This document shows positions 24,616 through 35,782 of a stretch of 64,000 nt of DNA, one piece after another. The first letter of the stretch is position 1. The number at the start of each line of letters is the position of its first letter. Under the pieces are notes generated by a model. The model ran no database searches, was not told the DNA's origin, and saw nothing but the letters and a program-made list of their open reading frames with translations. The DNA is taken from contig JBAOKB010000166.1 in the NCBI GenBank assembly GCA_037044905.1, positions 186,001-250,000 on the forward strand. Reading direction: 5' to 3'. The translations under genes and the position numbers were made by a program. Source of the DNA: Hortaea werneckii (Eukaryota; Ascomycota; Dothideomycetes; Mycosphaerellales; Teratosphaeriaceae).

Positions 24616-26384
24616 TTATTGAAAGCTGTCCTGTTGACCTTCCGGTTTTGGCGCGGTTTGTTGCTGCTGGTGCTGAGGAGGCTGCACAGAGCGAGGATCC
24701 TTCACTTCGTCGTCTTCAGCCCTGTTGTCGTTGTGATTGTCGTTGGCATGGTTGTCGTGCACGGAATCAATCTTACCCACCTCCTTCATCGTCGGTTCCT
24801 GCGCACTATCCCCGGCTTGCTGCTGTTGCTGTTGCTGCTGTTCCACCGGCGTGGAAGTCTGCTCCTGATGCGGATCCTTGTCGCTGAGGTGAAGATTCCT
24901 GACCCCCGCTTCCGGTGGCGGGACGGGAGTAGGAGACGCTGAAGAAGACGTATCGGTGTTGTTCGCCGCCTTAGCCCCAGCACTAGTACCATCGCCGGGG
25001 GTAGGGGGTGTGGAGATTTCTCCCTGCTGGTGCTGCTGTGTAGAGTCCCTGCATTCCCACCACCACTACCAGCGGTCGCAGTCGCAGTCGCAGCGGTAGC
25101 AGGTGTAGTCGTCCCACCAGCACCTGCACCCGCGCCAGAAACCCCTCTAACCTCCCTCCTCAACAGACTCTCCGCCTTCGGCGTCCCCTCGCGCCTCAAA
25201 TGCATCATCGACCCCAACTCAGCGCCCTGGCCGCTCTGCCCCGTTTCCGGGATCCCGTGAAGGGGATCCAACTTGTTTTGCTGCTGCCTCCACCACCACC
25301 ACCTCCTCCTCCTCCGTCTGCGGGGTTCGAAGTGGGAGCCGCGTTATTGTTATTGCCACTGCTGTTGCCCATGGGGACGACCCCGCCGAGAAGGCTTCCG
25401 CTACCGCTACCGCGGTCTGAATGATCACCTGAATCCGTGATCCGGCTGAACAGACCCCGCTTCTTCTGCGTCGGCGGCGCAGGCGACGGCTGTGTTTTCT
25501 CGGCTGCCGAGGAGATATCCACGTCCTCGAACCCACCCGCTCCCGCCGCTGCTGAACTGCTCCCCATCGTCGCTGTGGTGGAAGGCTGTCCCCAGCAGCA
25601 GCGCCTTCAACCGCCCCCGGCTCCTCCTCCCGCGTCTCAGCCGGTAGCGGATTAGGTCGCTGGAAAGAACTAGAGCTCCGGCTCGTCGGCGGGGCGAAAG
25701 AGCGGGAGTCTAGACTCGCGCGGGGCGGGAGGGTGGAGTGGTAGGAGCTCGTGGTGCTCTGGCCGCGACTATCGAGGCTCATACGGGGCCGAGCATTGCT
25801 AGCTGCGCCGCCTGCGCCATTGGTGGCGTGGTTGCTGCTGAAGGTGCTCCGTGCGCTGTCCAGACTAGGACGGACGATGGGGCTCCGGGCGGAGATGTCG
25901 AAGGAGCGGCGGTAGGAGTCGAAGGATTCGCGCGAGATGTTGAATTGTTCGGTTTCGTTCAGCAGGCTGCGGTGGTTGTTGGTGGTGGTGGTGCTGCGGG
26001 AGGAGGTGGTGGAGCGGGAGGAGGAGGTCGTGGCCCAGAAGGGTCGGCGTTTTTCGGCTGGTGGCGAGGGGGGAGGTAGACGCCTGAGTCGTTGATTTCT
26101 ATGGGATTGAAGTTAGCATGGGTTCGATCGATCGTTGGTGTGTCGCGAGTGGTGGGGAGGGGAGTGGAAGCGGGAGGGTGTGGTGTGTGTATAGGAGGTC
26201 GCATAGTGTCGCACACAATCGAAGGCATTGGCTTACCACTCAGCTTGTACTCTACCGGCTCCTTCTCCTTTGCGCTGATGTCGATCTCTTTGGGAGCGGT
26301 GGTTGTGCCCTGCAGTCGCTGGTCGTTCGTCGTCGGTTTGACATTCTCGTCCTGCTTGCGGAAAGGATTGCGCATGATGGGCAT
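24616..26384 (-). CDS. Conserved fungal protein of unknown function (about four frame breaks)
   Basis: I recognise the pattern as a conserved Pezizomycotina protein without a known function. Start MPIMRNPFRKQDEN at 26384; exon 1 is 26237-26384. The intron 26099-26236 (138 nt, GTAAGC, AG) joins EYKLS to EINDSGVYLPP. Breaks then occur in the G6 run 26068-26073, near 25560-25600, in the CCCC run 25239-25242 and near 24997-25010. Reading through them gives PPAEKRRPFWATTSSSRST, FNISRESFDSYRRSFDISA, SPIVRPSLDS, EDVDISSAAEKTQPSPA, KKRGLFSRITDSGDHSD, GRKRG/QSGQGAELGSM and a Gln-rich tail ending QPPQHQQQQTAPKP. No enzymatic motif or membrane segment is visible; Ser/Pro/Gln richness suggests a disordered, phosphorylated protein. 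The N-terminal SYRRSFDISARSPI block is the best conserved part. Confidence 0.72.
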
Positions 26385-26717
26385 CTTGGTGGATGGGTTC
26401 ACGCCGAAGTCGGGCGGAGTCGACAGACAGCGAGCGATTTCAATCAATCAATCAGTGAATTGATCAAAATGCTGGATAGACCCGACGCGCTGTTGGTGAT
26501 GTGGGTTTGAGTATGTCGAACGTAGACGAAGTGATTGTGTCGATGTGGATGGGTAGCCAAACAGGTCAACAGGAAGGGCTGTTTATCGGGGTGGTCGTCT
26601 GGTCGTCTGGTGGTACCGTGGGACAGAGGCCCCGATCCACTTTTTGCGGGATGGGGGGCAGAGGTGGTGGAAAGTCAATGTGGCGCAAGCGTGGATAACG
26701 GAGGATTCCTGTCCGAT

Positions 26718-26753
26718 ACCTATAGGTAATACCTATAGGTATGACCTATAGGT
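26718..26753. promoter_or_regulatory. Triple 10-bp palindrome cluster (ACCTATAGGT)
   Basis: Three exact copies of the palindrome ACCTATAGGT at 26718-26727, 26731-26740 and 26744-26753, spaced exactly 13 bp apart. They lie about 330 bp upstream of the unknown-function gene at 26384. Regular spacing of perfect palindromes suggests a binding site for a dimeric factor, but the factor is unknown and a local duplication is also possible. Confidence 0.5.
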
Positions 26754-26934
26754 AAGTCTATGCGACCCAGGTCATGCTTCAAGTGTACGATACGCGGCTG
26801 TCGAGTGTCTGGTGTGATATGAGAAAAAGAAGAAATGGAAGAGAAGATGGGAAATGCGCGGAAAGACGGCAAGCAAGATTGGAAGCGCTCGACGGAAGAG
26901 TGCAGGTGCAGACGACACGATTACTACCTAGGTA

Positions 26935-26944
26935 TGTACCGTAC
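26935..26944. promoter_or_regulatory. TACCTAGGTA palindrome
   Basis: Perfect 10-bp palindrome in the same intergenic region, followed by GTACC repeats. The same core recurs at 52285-52294, 35985-35992 (ACCTAGGT) and 4541-4549 (CCTAGGTAC). Confidence 0.35.
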
Positions 26945-27834
26945 CGTACCAATGTATGACGCCGGATCAACTGCATCCGCTACCTAGTACGTGGGAGGTA
27001 CAGCTGGGCTTCCAAGGTTGTCCCCGCGTAGGCCGCGACTGGGATCAATCAAGTAAGACATAGTTGACATGATAGACGTAATCCATCCAGTCTCGCCAGT
27101 ACAACCCCCATCAATAATTGATCGGAGTGGAAGACGGTTCGAGTGACCTTTTGATTGATGCCAATAATGAGTACCGGACAGCAAGAAAGTGGATTTCATG
27201 CGGAGTGGATCCATCATGGACGGACTAGACTGGGATGATGTCGCCGTGCAGCCTTCCAGGTTCGCTTGCTCGGTGCTGAAGGCCGAGGAGCCGTCAATCC
27301 ATTACATAAGGTATGTATCCGCCACCGGGGACACGTGACTTTTCTTTTCGGACGGAGCGGGAAGCATCCATGCACCCATGGATAAATTAATGGATTAAAT
27401 CCGTCCCGGGACCGAGCGAGGCGGGAACTGGGGAGCTTGTCACCTGGGATCAGGAGCAGCATTGAGGTATGTATGGATCAAGTCTACATCATTTGACATT
27501 GGGGAGTATAGGAGGTGCAGCAAACGACTCCCTTTGAATATCATATCATTACGCACCATAGATCAGGTAGGTCACTACTGTACACATGAAAGGAGGCATC
27601 ATCATCGTTAGACGCGATCCATCATCTTTCTGCCATCTCCCATCCCATTCAAAATTTCAACTCCAGCTTCAAACCACCAAGGATTATACCAACCGACTCC
27701 CCCCAGCAACGAGAACAAACATCCTCGCCTCATTGACATCCACAGCCGTCCAGACGATCAACCGCACACGTACTAGTCTCACCCCACCCCACCGAAACAC
27801 TGAGACAACACCACCGCCACCACCCCCGCCCACC

Positions 27835-29339
27835 ATGGCGCCCTACACCAACCTCCCCCTCTCCCCCGCCGAACTCAGCTACCTCCACACCTCCCTCACC
27901 CAATCGCCACCCATCCGCCCGGACGGCCGAAGTCCCACTCAGTTCCGCCCCTTGATCGCCGAATCCGACATCTTACCCTCCGCCAACGGCAGCGCGCGCA
28001 TCTGCTTCGCCGACGGCACCGAAGCCATTGTCGGCGTTAAAGCGGAAGTGGAGAAGACGCGCTCAAAAGCTTCTAGCAGTGGAGGAGAAGAACGTAGTCA
28101 AGGCGTGTTGGGGTTGGGGAAAGGGAGTGGACGGGATGTGGAAGATGATGATCGCATGCAGGATGGTTCGGAGGGTAGGAAGGGGAAAGGGAAAGGCAGA
28201 GATGAATGGGTGGAAGTCGCTATCGATGTCCCCGGGATGAGGGACGATGACGCCTTGCCGGTTTTCCTGTCGGCCATGCTGACGGAGGCCTTACTCGCCG
28301 ACGACGGCGGGCTCAAGGACCGGTTGTGGATTAATCGGCGCTTTCACTGGCGGCTGTATATCGATGTGAGTAACCCACCTCTCCCATCCCTTCTGCGACC
28401 GTGCCCCCAAAAAGGGAAAAAGGAAAAGTCAAACACGAAGAAAATGAAAGAAAGAAAGAAGAAAACAACTAATAGATTCTGATCACTAGATCCTCCTCCT
28501 CTCCCAACCCCTCTCCTACCCCCTTCCCCTGCTCTCGCTAACCGTCCACCTCGCCCTCCTCTCCACCCGCCTCCCCGCCCTCGTCTCCGAGCGCGACGAA
28601 GACCCCCTCTTCAACGACGACTGGGAAGCTTCCACCTTCCTTACCCGAAAACCCCCTCCCCTTCCAGCACCAGCGCGGCGCCGTCCCCTCGCCGCCGCCT
28701 ATCACCCTCCTCGTCGTCTCTGTCAGTAGTACCGCAGCAGGCGCAGGAGCGAAGCACAAAGTACCATCCTCTTCGACCCCTCGCGCGAGGAACTCGCCGT
28801 CGCGGACGCCGTGGTCGCCATCTCCCTCGGCGTCTTGTCTTCTTCTTCTTCTTCTTCTTCTTCTTCTTCCTCTTCCTCGCAGCAGCAGGAGAAACAGCAG
28901 CATCTGCGGACCAGGACGACCCCGACTATCCCTCCTCGCCCTCCGGACCATCGATCCCCCCTCCCGCCTCACGGGCGCGGGGGTCCCGGATAGGGTGAAT
29001 AGGACTACGCCGGGATCTGGCACGACTTCCGCTATCACCGGTGGGGTCGGAGGGGTCGGTGGGGAGGTCGTCGGGCAGGATGGCGCGGCGCTGAGGGAGA
29101 AGGTGCGCGGGGGTGGTGGTGGTTCTGGTGGGGACGGGAAGGATGGGAAGGACGCAGGCAAGGATTCGGTTTGGTACCCGCCCCGTGGCGGTCTGAAGAG
29201 GGGTTCGTTGGGCCGCATGGTGAGGTTGTGTGTTGAGGGGGATGGGGATGGGATGACGAAGGGTGTGGGATGGGAGGTTTTGGAGGGGTTGGCTGGGGTT
29301 GTTGGGGGTGGGGATGGGGAGATGGGAGAGGCGTGGTAG
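27835..29339 (+). CDS. RRP42: RNA exosome core subunit RRP42 (RNase PH-like; at least three frame breaks)
   Basis: Ring subunit of the RNA exosome, nuclear and cytoplasmic, non-catalytic in eukaryotes. Start MAPYTNLPLSPAELSYL at 27835; exon 1 ends at 28365, the intron is 28366-28489 (GTGAGT, TAG), joining WRLYID to ILLLSQPLSYPLPLLSLT. RNase PH fold motifs: IRPDGRSPTQFRPL, GSARICFADGTEAIVGVKAE, and in exon 2 HLALLSTRLPALVSERDEDP, PPPITLLVVSVSS, ILFDPSREELAVADAVVAIS and LLALRTIDPPSRLTGAGVPD. These last blocks lie in different frames, with breaks near 28640-28700, 28730-28765 and 28840-28930. A TCT repeat (28838-28869) and a Ser/Gln insert sit between conserved blocks, where the family has a short loop. 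C-terminus GSLGRMVRLCVEGDGDG fits the family. Other exosome PH subunits are possible, but RRP42 fits best. Confidence 0.8.
28838..28869 (+). repeat. TCT trinucleotide repeat inside RRP42
   Basis: About 10 TCT units; reads as poly-Ser in the frame of the preceding conserved block. Confidence 0.9.
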
Positions 29340-29707
29340 GAAAGTGGGGTGGTGGGTGGTGGTGGGATTTCTCTGCATGGCAGGTTTGTTTCTTTGGGTC
29401 ATGTTGAGGAGAAGGGGAGCCACGGCTGGTCAAGGAAGGCGATCTTATGGCGTGGACGTCCAGGGGCGCGAGGAAAGCCACTGACAGGCTTTTCCTTGAG
29501 CCTCTCGTCTTGAGGATTAGGCCCCAGGGTTTGTGGGAGTGGTGGATTTCTCTAAGCAGACTCCCGTGTCGTCTTCTCGCTGGCTGATGCCCATGCCATG
29601 ACAAGTAGGCAGAGGTGGAGATGATTTGTATTTGTAAGGGCATATGCCTACCTATCCGTCATCGGCCTATAGGCCCTTGATGTCCACTTTCTGGTTGCTG
29701 GCCTTGG

Positions 29708-29732
29708 TTTTTTTTTTTTTTTTTTTTTTTTT
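29708..29732 (+). repeat. Poly-T tract (T25)
   Basis: Twenty-five consecutive T residues in the RRP42 3' flank. Confidence 0.95.
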
Positions 29733-29912
29733 CCCCTTCCCCTCTTTTCTTTTCTTCTTTCCTTCTCTTTTTTTATCTCGTTTTGTTTTAGGCCAGCTCT
29801 TTCCTTTCTTTTCCCCCGACGCCCCAGGGTTTGCCAGTTACAGGAATTCTCAGGATCTTGTCCTTCCGACTCTTCTAATCGAGTGACCTACTTCTACAAT
29901 GAGAGTACTCTC

Positions 29913-29933
29913 AAAAAAAAAAAAAAAAAAAAA
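29913..29933 (+). repeat. Poly-A tract (A21)
   Basis: Twenty-one consecutive A residues, about 180 bp beyond the poly-T tract. Confidence 0.95.
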
Positions 29934-32289
29934 TTGTTTGGCTAAGCTTTTGGGTAACTGGATCTTTGGGTCTATGGGTTTTGGTGGCTGGTAGAGGCCC
30001 TCTACCCCTCAGCGTAAAGCTACATACAATCCCCCACCTCCACGGTGCTGCAGCTTCTCCGGCGTTACCCTTGTGTATGGTACCGCTTTTCATGCCGCCG
30101 CGGTGGAGCAGAAATGGGGTTCCTAATGTTCTACAGTCCCGAACCCGTAGCCGTCGACTTGATATTGGCTTTCCGAATGAAGGGTTGGACAAGATGGTCT
30201 GATTGTGAGGGGTATGAGGGTTGTTGATGAAGTTAGGGGCGCTCTTGCACTTCTCTACTTGGCTTCCTTGTCTTCGGTTGGGATGTTCGACATAAGATTC
30301 AGGCCGGGAGGTGGGAAACGTGGCACCTTTGGGTCGAGGTCTGGGCAATTGTCTCTTAGCTCGTTAGTCCGCCAGTACACGATTTTGATTCGTGATGCTA
30401 CTGCATTCTCCGTTGGTATATCAGCGGCTGTTGCTGTTGGATGGAGATGCTGTATAAGTACCTCCAGACTGCTGATGATAGCATGAGGTATTGTGGAGAC
30501 GGAGGATGATGACATACCCTGTCTGTCTTCTTCGAGAGTGTCTTCTTGTTGATTTCTTTTCAAAACCGACCGGCACGAATGCTTCCAAAGTGGGTGTGGG
30601 TAGGTGCCTCCGTTGGAAATCGAATGCTTCTCTCATGACGCTGTCGATGCGACTGTGCAATTGCATGGGCCCATGGTGTGGTAGGTCACGATTCGTTTTT
30701 GTTGGGAGGACTCGCTTTCTTTGTTTGGTGTCAGGCGCCTTTCCGAAGAACATCGTAAGCTATCCAAGTGTGGACCGGTCCTCGAGTGAGCGATTGCTTG
30801 CCACCGCTCCGCTGCGGTCTTGCCAGGCGAATGCATGGGCTACTAGTATCCTAACGTATTGGCGACCCGGGGATACCCTGACGTAAGGTCTGTGTTCAGA
30901 TGCATTGCAGTGCTTGCATGTCGTTGGGGCTGGGGTGGTTTTGCAATTGTGGCGCTGTACGGGTTGAATGCATACTACAAGTCGTACGTTCACGCAGTAA
31001 ACCGTGTGTTGAGCTTCGTGTCGGGCCAGTCGATATTGGTGGATTTGTTGGTAGATTAATCACCGCGGATGTATAGGGTCCCATCACGGTGTCGAGTGTC
31101 GTTTCGCTGGTTGGGTATCTGAGTTACTTCGCAGGAAGTGCGACCACCATTTTCGCAGTAACCACTTTGCTACCACGCCTGATGATTTGGCTGGGTGATT
31201 TGGACTTTGCTCTCACTCTTCCCTGTACTTTTGCGCAGTCGGAATTTCTTGGTGCCAATCAACTCGTTGTCGGTATACGATACAACCCCCCGAAGAGAAT
31301 TGATAGTCAAGGTGCTGTCATAATGATCGGATGGTGTGTATGATCGATTCGGTCGATGCAGTCGTTGTGTTTGGTTATCCTTGCACACCTAGCGAGGACT
31401 GCTTCTTACAAAAGCAATTGGCATCCACGATCCAAAGTCGAAATGACGAAAAATGTGATGATCATGCTTGCCGATGACTTTGATATTGAACGTCTCAATC
31501 GTCCATCATCTGATACCTCTAGATATTGTCGGTACGACCAAGACAACTTAAATTGTGTCACAACTGGCAAGTCTTGCAACCCTACACAACCCTAACCAAG
31601 ATGTAAAATTGCCGGGTCAAAATTTCAACCAAATCCTGGAGAACGTTGACAGGCTGTCAATCAAATTGGGCGGCGGATGTCGCCGCCGACGCTCACCGGC
31701 GACGGTCACATTTGATTGCTGAACGATGAATGCCTTTGAAACGATTGGCGTTAACAATCCAGTGGTAGAAGGGTTGCGGTGCTTGGCGTTGTTATTGCAA
31801 CCAGCCTTCGACCTTTGATCCGGCATGACCGAGGCTTCTGATACACTTTGTTCGTTCTAGGCTAAAGAGATTAAAGTTTGTGATTCCCAAAGAGTGGAGT
31901 GGGAGTTCAAAGTCGTGAGGTCAAGTTTCCCCGCTTGGCTTTCCCGGCTTGGTGAGGGTTTCCTCACCAAGCGCACATCACACCTCGCCTTCACTCCTCC
32001 GTGGTTGACCGGGGACAATCAGATATCGTTTGCTCTTGTTCCTTTGCCATTTCCAAGTGTCTATATGAGCTCTGGATGAACCCCATATGACGTCACTTTT
32101 CCGAAAATTTTCGAAAAACCACCAGGCCATAATTTGATCAAACCATGAACCACAAGCCCTAGCGCTTCGGTTCAAGTACGGTCTTCAATTTTTGCGTCTA
32201 TATGTTGCTGAGAAGCCCCTCCCCCATCAAGCTAGCACTGCTGCTTGTCCAGATTCGATTATAAGTCGTTTCAGCCAGCCAAATCATCA

Positions 32290-32402
32290 GGCGTGGTAGC
32301 AAAGTGGTTACTGCGATTGACTAGAATTAAATCAGATCATTCTGACAGCACCTTGACTATCAATTCCCTTCGGGGGCGCAGGTTCGAATCCTGCCCACGT
32401 CG
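32290..32402 (+). tRNA. tRNA-Ser(AGA) with a 32-nt intron
   Basis: Cloverleaf folded by hand. Acceptor stem GGCGTGG pairs with CCACGTC with one G-U; D stem GCA/TGC with an AGTGGTTA loop; anticodon stem ATTGA/TCAAT; anticodon AGA; type II variable arm CCC-TTCG-GGG; T arm GCAGG-TTCGAAT-CCTGC. The long variable arm and AGA anticodon identify serine. An intron of about 32 nt sits one base 3' of the anticodon, the standard place, and contains ATTCT, which can pair with AGAAT spanning the anticodon, as tRNA splicing requires. It is the only tRNA I found and sits alone in gene-poor DNA 1.6 kb from the metabolite-type block. Confidence 0.9.
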
Positions 32403-33938
32403 CTGAAAGATCAGCTCCAGCATAGCTGGGTCTATCCTTTTGCATTTTGGCCGGCTCAGAGATCGGGGCAGCGAGGTGCAGCTGGGTGAAAGATTGCCAG
32501 TGCTTGCATGGCTATTGGCCTTGTTCCTTTTGCCATTGGACTTTCCAGAGGATATCAGAAAGATTGGTGATGTATGGTGAACCATAGAGCCAGGGGGGAA
32601 ATTTGGTGGATTTTTCCACCATTTTTTAATTTTTAATTTTCTCCGGTTCGGCGCTCGGCTGCAATGGGAAAAGCATCTCCCCGTTCGTTCGACGATGTAC
32701 ATGTAAAGGTCCAATGGAATGGTGGCCTTCGAAGGTTATAATCCCCATTGAAGCCCAAGCCCAGCTGCAACGCCGCCGCTGTCTGTGCAAGATGACCAAC
32801 ATTTTTCCAGTCTGCAAATCCATACACTGCGAACACAGACTTGCATAGCAATGCAGAAGAGTAAATCATAGGACCAACCAGAAAAAAAATAAAAAAAAAA
32901 TAACAATAATGCAAGAAGTTCGTCAACAATGGAAACGCCTACCTGGATGAACAACAACGATGCAAATAGCAGATGAAACAAGAAGGAAATGCACAACTTG
33001 TAAAATAATAAAGAAAATAAATGAATCGTCATTCTCATATGTTCAAAAGGCGATATTGTGACATGTATGTACGACATGTACAGCCAAAGCCAAGCCGGCC
33101 GCATGAGATGAAGTCGAAATCCACGTGGCGCTCCTTCCTCACTCGAGAATCAACTCCGCCGCTACGGAACGGAATCCAACATCATACCTTGCCTGTTATA
33201 AGACATCTGAATCAACACTCATCGTTATGCGGCATTCCTATCTGAACATGTCCCGTCGATTTACTCCTGTGTTTTGCTTTTTGGTGTGACAGTCAGTGGA
33301 ACCATCTATGGGAGGCTCCGACATCAGCTCCATCTCCCGCACATCCAGACAGCATGATCATCCAGCATATCCATCTCTGGTACTCACCAGATGTCTCTTC
33401 ATACAAGAAAAACCTCTTTACACACCTGAGCCCATTGTTGCAACTCTGAATGGACAGTACATCCATCAGGCTAACGGCAGTACCCGCACCTCAGCCAATT
33501 TTGACAGCAGCACGTTGCTGGCTTCCGCCGCTGCTACACAGCATTGACAACCCTCCTCGGACAAGTTGCTCTTCCTCGCGCAATGGATAAGCCCACGAGA
33601 TGCTGCGAAGCCCGATGTCATTCGCCGTCACTGGCCCCAGCGCCATGCGGCTTGTGTCGCAAGCGGCATATGGATCAGTCCACTGTCCTTGACAAAGGCG
33701 TTAAGAGGTCGCCATGTTCGTCAAGCAACTACCGGTTTGTATAGCAGGCTACATGCCGTAAGTCTACGTGTGTAGCAAGTCCATGTGAATTCTTCACATT
33801 TGGTCAATGAGCACTGCTAAAAAGAAGCGATCGGAAGCTGCACACATTCCACTTGGTTTTGCGTGGCTTGAACGTAATATAAGATCCAGGATCAGAGACC
33901 ATGCGAAATCAGTGGTATCGAAGTCTTGACGCTAATCA
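32403..33938. other. Gene-poor region right of the tRNA
   Basis: 1.5 kb between the tRNA and the first transporter stop. A-rich patch at 32881-32902. No gene recognised. Confidence 0.5.
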
Positions 33939-35534
33939 CTACCGGAACTTCCAGACGAAGTACAGTGCAATGAGCACAGCAAGCCCATCTAGTCCAATGC
34001 CTAGGTACCACGCGCCTCTATATCCAGCCAACGTATTTGTTCCTGATGGATTGATATTTCTCACCACGGTCCCAGCAATGCCGAGGGCTAACGAGATGGA
34101 ATAGTTGACTGTCGTGTTCACCAACGAAGATGCAATGCCCTGATCATGCTTCGGTGTGTTGTTGCTCAGAACAATAGTTCCACTCGGAAAGCTCATATCC
34201 ATACCCCATGGCATGATTATTATGGACACGAACGTCTGCGCCCAGTAAATCTGACCAACCGGAGCCGTCGCAATCAATATCTGGCCAATGAGGAAGAACA
34301 GCGTCGATAGCAGCAGGACGTATGAAACCTTAATGTTCGAAAGCAGGAAGCCAGTGGCCACAGCGGCACAGAATCCAGTAATGGCAACCGGTGAATTCTG
34401 TGCGCAGGCTGCCAGCGCTGAATATCCGCGCACATTTTCAATGAACCGCCACAGGTAGAAGACCCAAATACCGAAGCTTTCCCATCCTGCGGCGATGACA
34501 CCAAGGGCCAGCGCTGCCTCGCCTTTAAAGCCGTTCAGAGGCACCAGTGGATGCTCGGAGAACCTCGTTTCCACAATCGCAAAGGCGGCCAAAAGCAAAA
34601 GGCCAACGATCAGGAGCACGTACGTGTATATCGTCGGCCAGCCGACCACGGCCGCTTGGTTCCAGGCAAAGTTGAAGAGTATAAGTCCGCTGACTCCTGT
34701 CACGCAACCAAGGAAGTCGAAGTCTCTGATGCTTACCGGATGCTTCTCGTCTGCCGGAATGATCAAATAGGCCAATGGAATCATACCCACGCATACGAAT
34801 GCCAGTACCCAGTAACCCCACGGCCACCAAGCGAGCTGTGCAAATATCGATGAAAAGACTGCTCCCACTACCCAGCCAGTCGGTGCAGCTGCGCCAAATA
34901 GTGCAAATACCATGTTTTTCTTGGGACTTGCACCATATGTACGACCGACTATAGCCAGCGCATTTGGCACCAACAGGGAACAACCGATTCCTTGGAAAGC
35001 GCGGGCAATACTGAAGAGGATGTCTCCGGAGTAGACTGCAACACCGGCAATGACAGACCAGACAGCGTACCAGGCGAAGCCAACGACATACAGGTTGCGG
35101 TGGCCGTACATATCACCCTGTCATAATGTGTCAGCCGTTTACCCTACTTGAAGCTCGATTACAGAGCTGAGGCTCACCAATCGTCCGGCAGGTAAAATGA
35201 AAGTGCCGACTGTCAAATTAAACGCCGCCGGATACCAATTCAGCTCGCCTTCATCTCTGACGCCGAAACTTCTGCCAATAATTCCCAGCGGTGCAATTGA
35301 CTGTGCTAGACCTGCTAGAGCAAGGAACTGCGCCATGCAAATCATGAAAATGAAGGCGATCTCATGTATCGCTGAAAATGTCGCTGCTTCCGGTTCTTCG
35401 GTCGGTTGCTCTGCCTTCTCTCCGTCGCTGTTCGCTGGCGATCCATCCTGGCCTGATTTGTTCTCTTGCATGCTGTCGCTCTTCTGCGAGTCTTCTTGGT
35501 CCTCTGATGGACGGCCTTCTGTTGCTAAAGACAT
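33939..35534 (-). CDS. MFS transporter, DHA2/AMF1-like
   Basis: Polytopic plasma-membrane transporter of the major facilitator superfamily, about 511 aa. Exon 1 is 35178-35534 (start MSLATEGRPSEDQ), the intron 35118-35177 (60 nt, GTGAGC, CAG) joins LPAGRL to GDMYGHRNLYVVGF, which is the conserved MFS motif A loop between TM2 and TM3. A charged N-terminal tail of about 50 residues is followed by many hydrophobic helices (for example FIFMICMAQFLALAGLAQ, ALGVIAAGWESFGIWVFYLW). The pattern is like S. cerevisiae YOR378W/AMF1 and drug:H+ antiporter family 2. No frame break. Substrate unknown. It shares the upstream region with the NRPS-like gene, which suggests product or precursor transport. Confidence 0.88.
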
Positions 35535-35782
35535 ATTTGCAACAGTTTTTGGCCGACAATACTGTGTCGCAAGATTCCAGAGCTTGCCACTACACGATTT
35601 CAATAAGAAAGTTACAATAACAAGCATACAGGACTGCGGAGACGGAGAAAAGTGGTGACGGTCTATCTTGAAAGGAAAAGGGCTCCAAAGAAACAGGGAC
35701 CAAGGATGGCACCGAAACAAGAAAGCTACCTTTCGGAGTGAGCTTGAACTCATCAGCACATTGCACATACAGGTGCGACCCA

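Larger units (their letters stand above)
26385..27834. other. Divergent intergenic region with palindromic repeats
   Basis: 1.45 kb between two divergent starts. It contains three perfect ACCTATAGGT palindromes and one TACCTAGGTA palindrome, plus GTACC repeats at 26945-26959. No gene seen. Confidence 0.6.
29340..32289. other. Gene-poor region left of the tRNA
   Basis: Almost 3 kb with no recognisable gene. It holds T25 (29708-29732) and A21 (29913-29933) runs. Base composition is less GC-rich than the flanking genes. On the minus strand between about 30753 and 30255 short open segments with a possible GTATGT...CAG intron can be linked, but no family is recognised. The rest shows nothing I can support. 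Confidence 0.5.

Noticed and set aside
24027..24942. Open frames through the GT microsatellite (Cys/Val and Thr/His repeats)
   Set aside because: Produced by the dinucleotide repeat and neighbouring low-complexity DNA.
29340..32289. RIP-degraded transposon in the gene-poor region
   Set aside because: Composition is somewhat lower in GC, but there is no strong AT skew, TpA excess or coding remnant of a transposon by eye.
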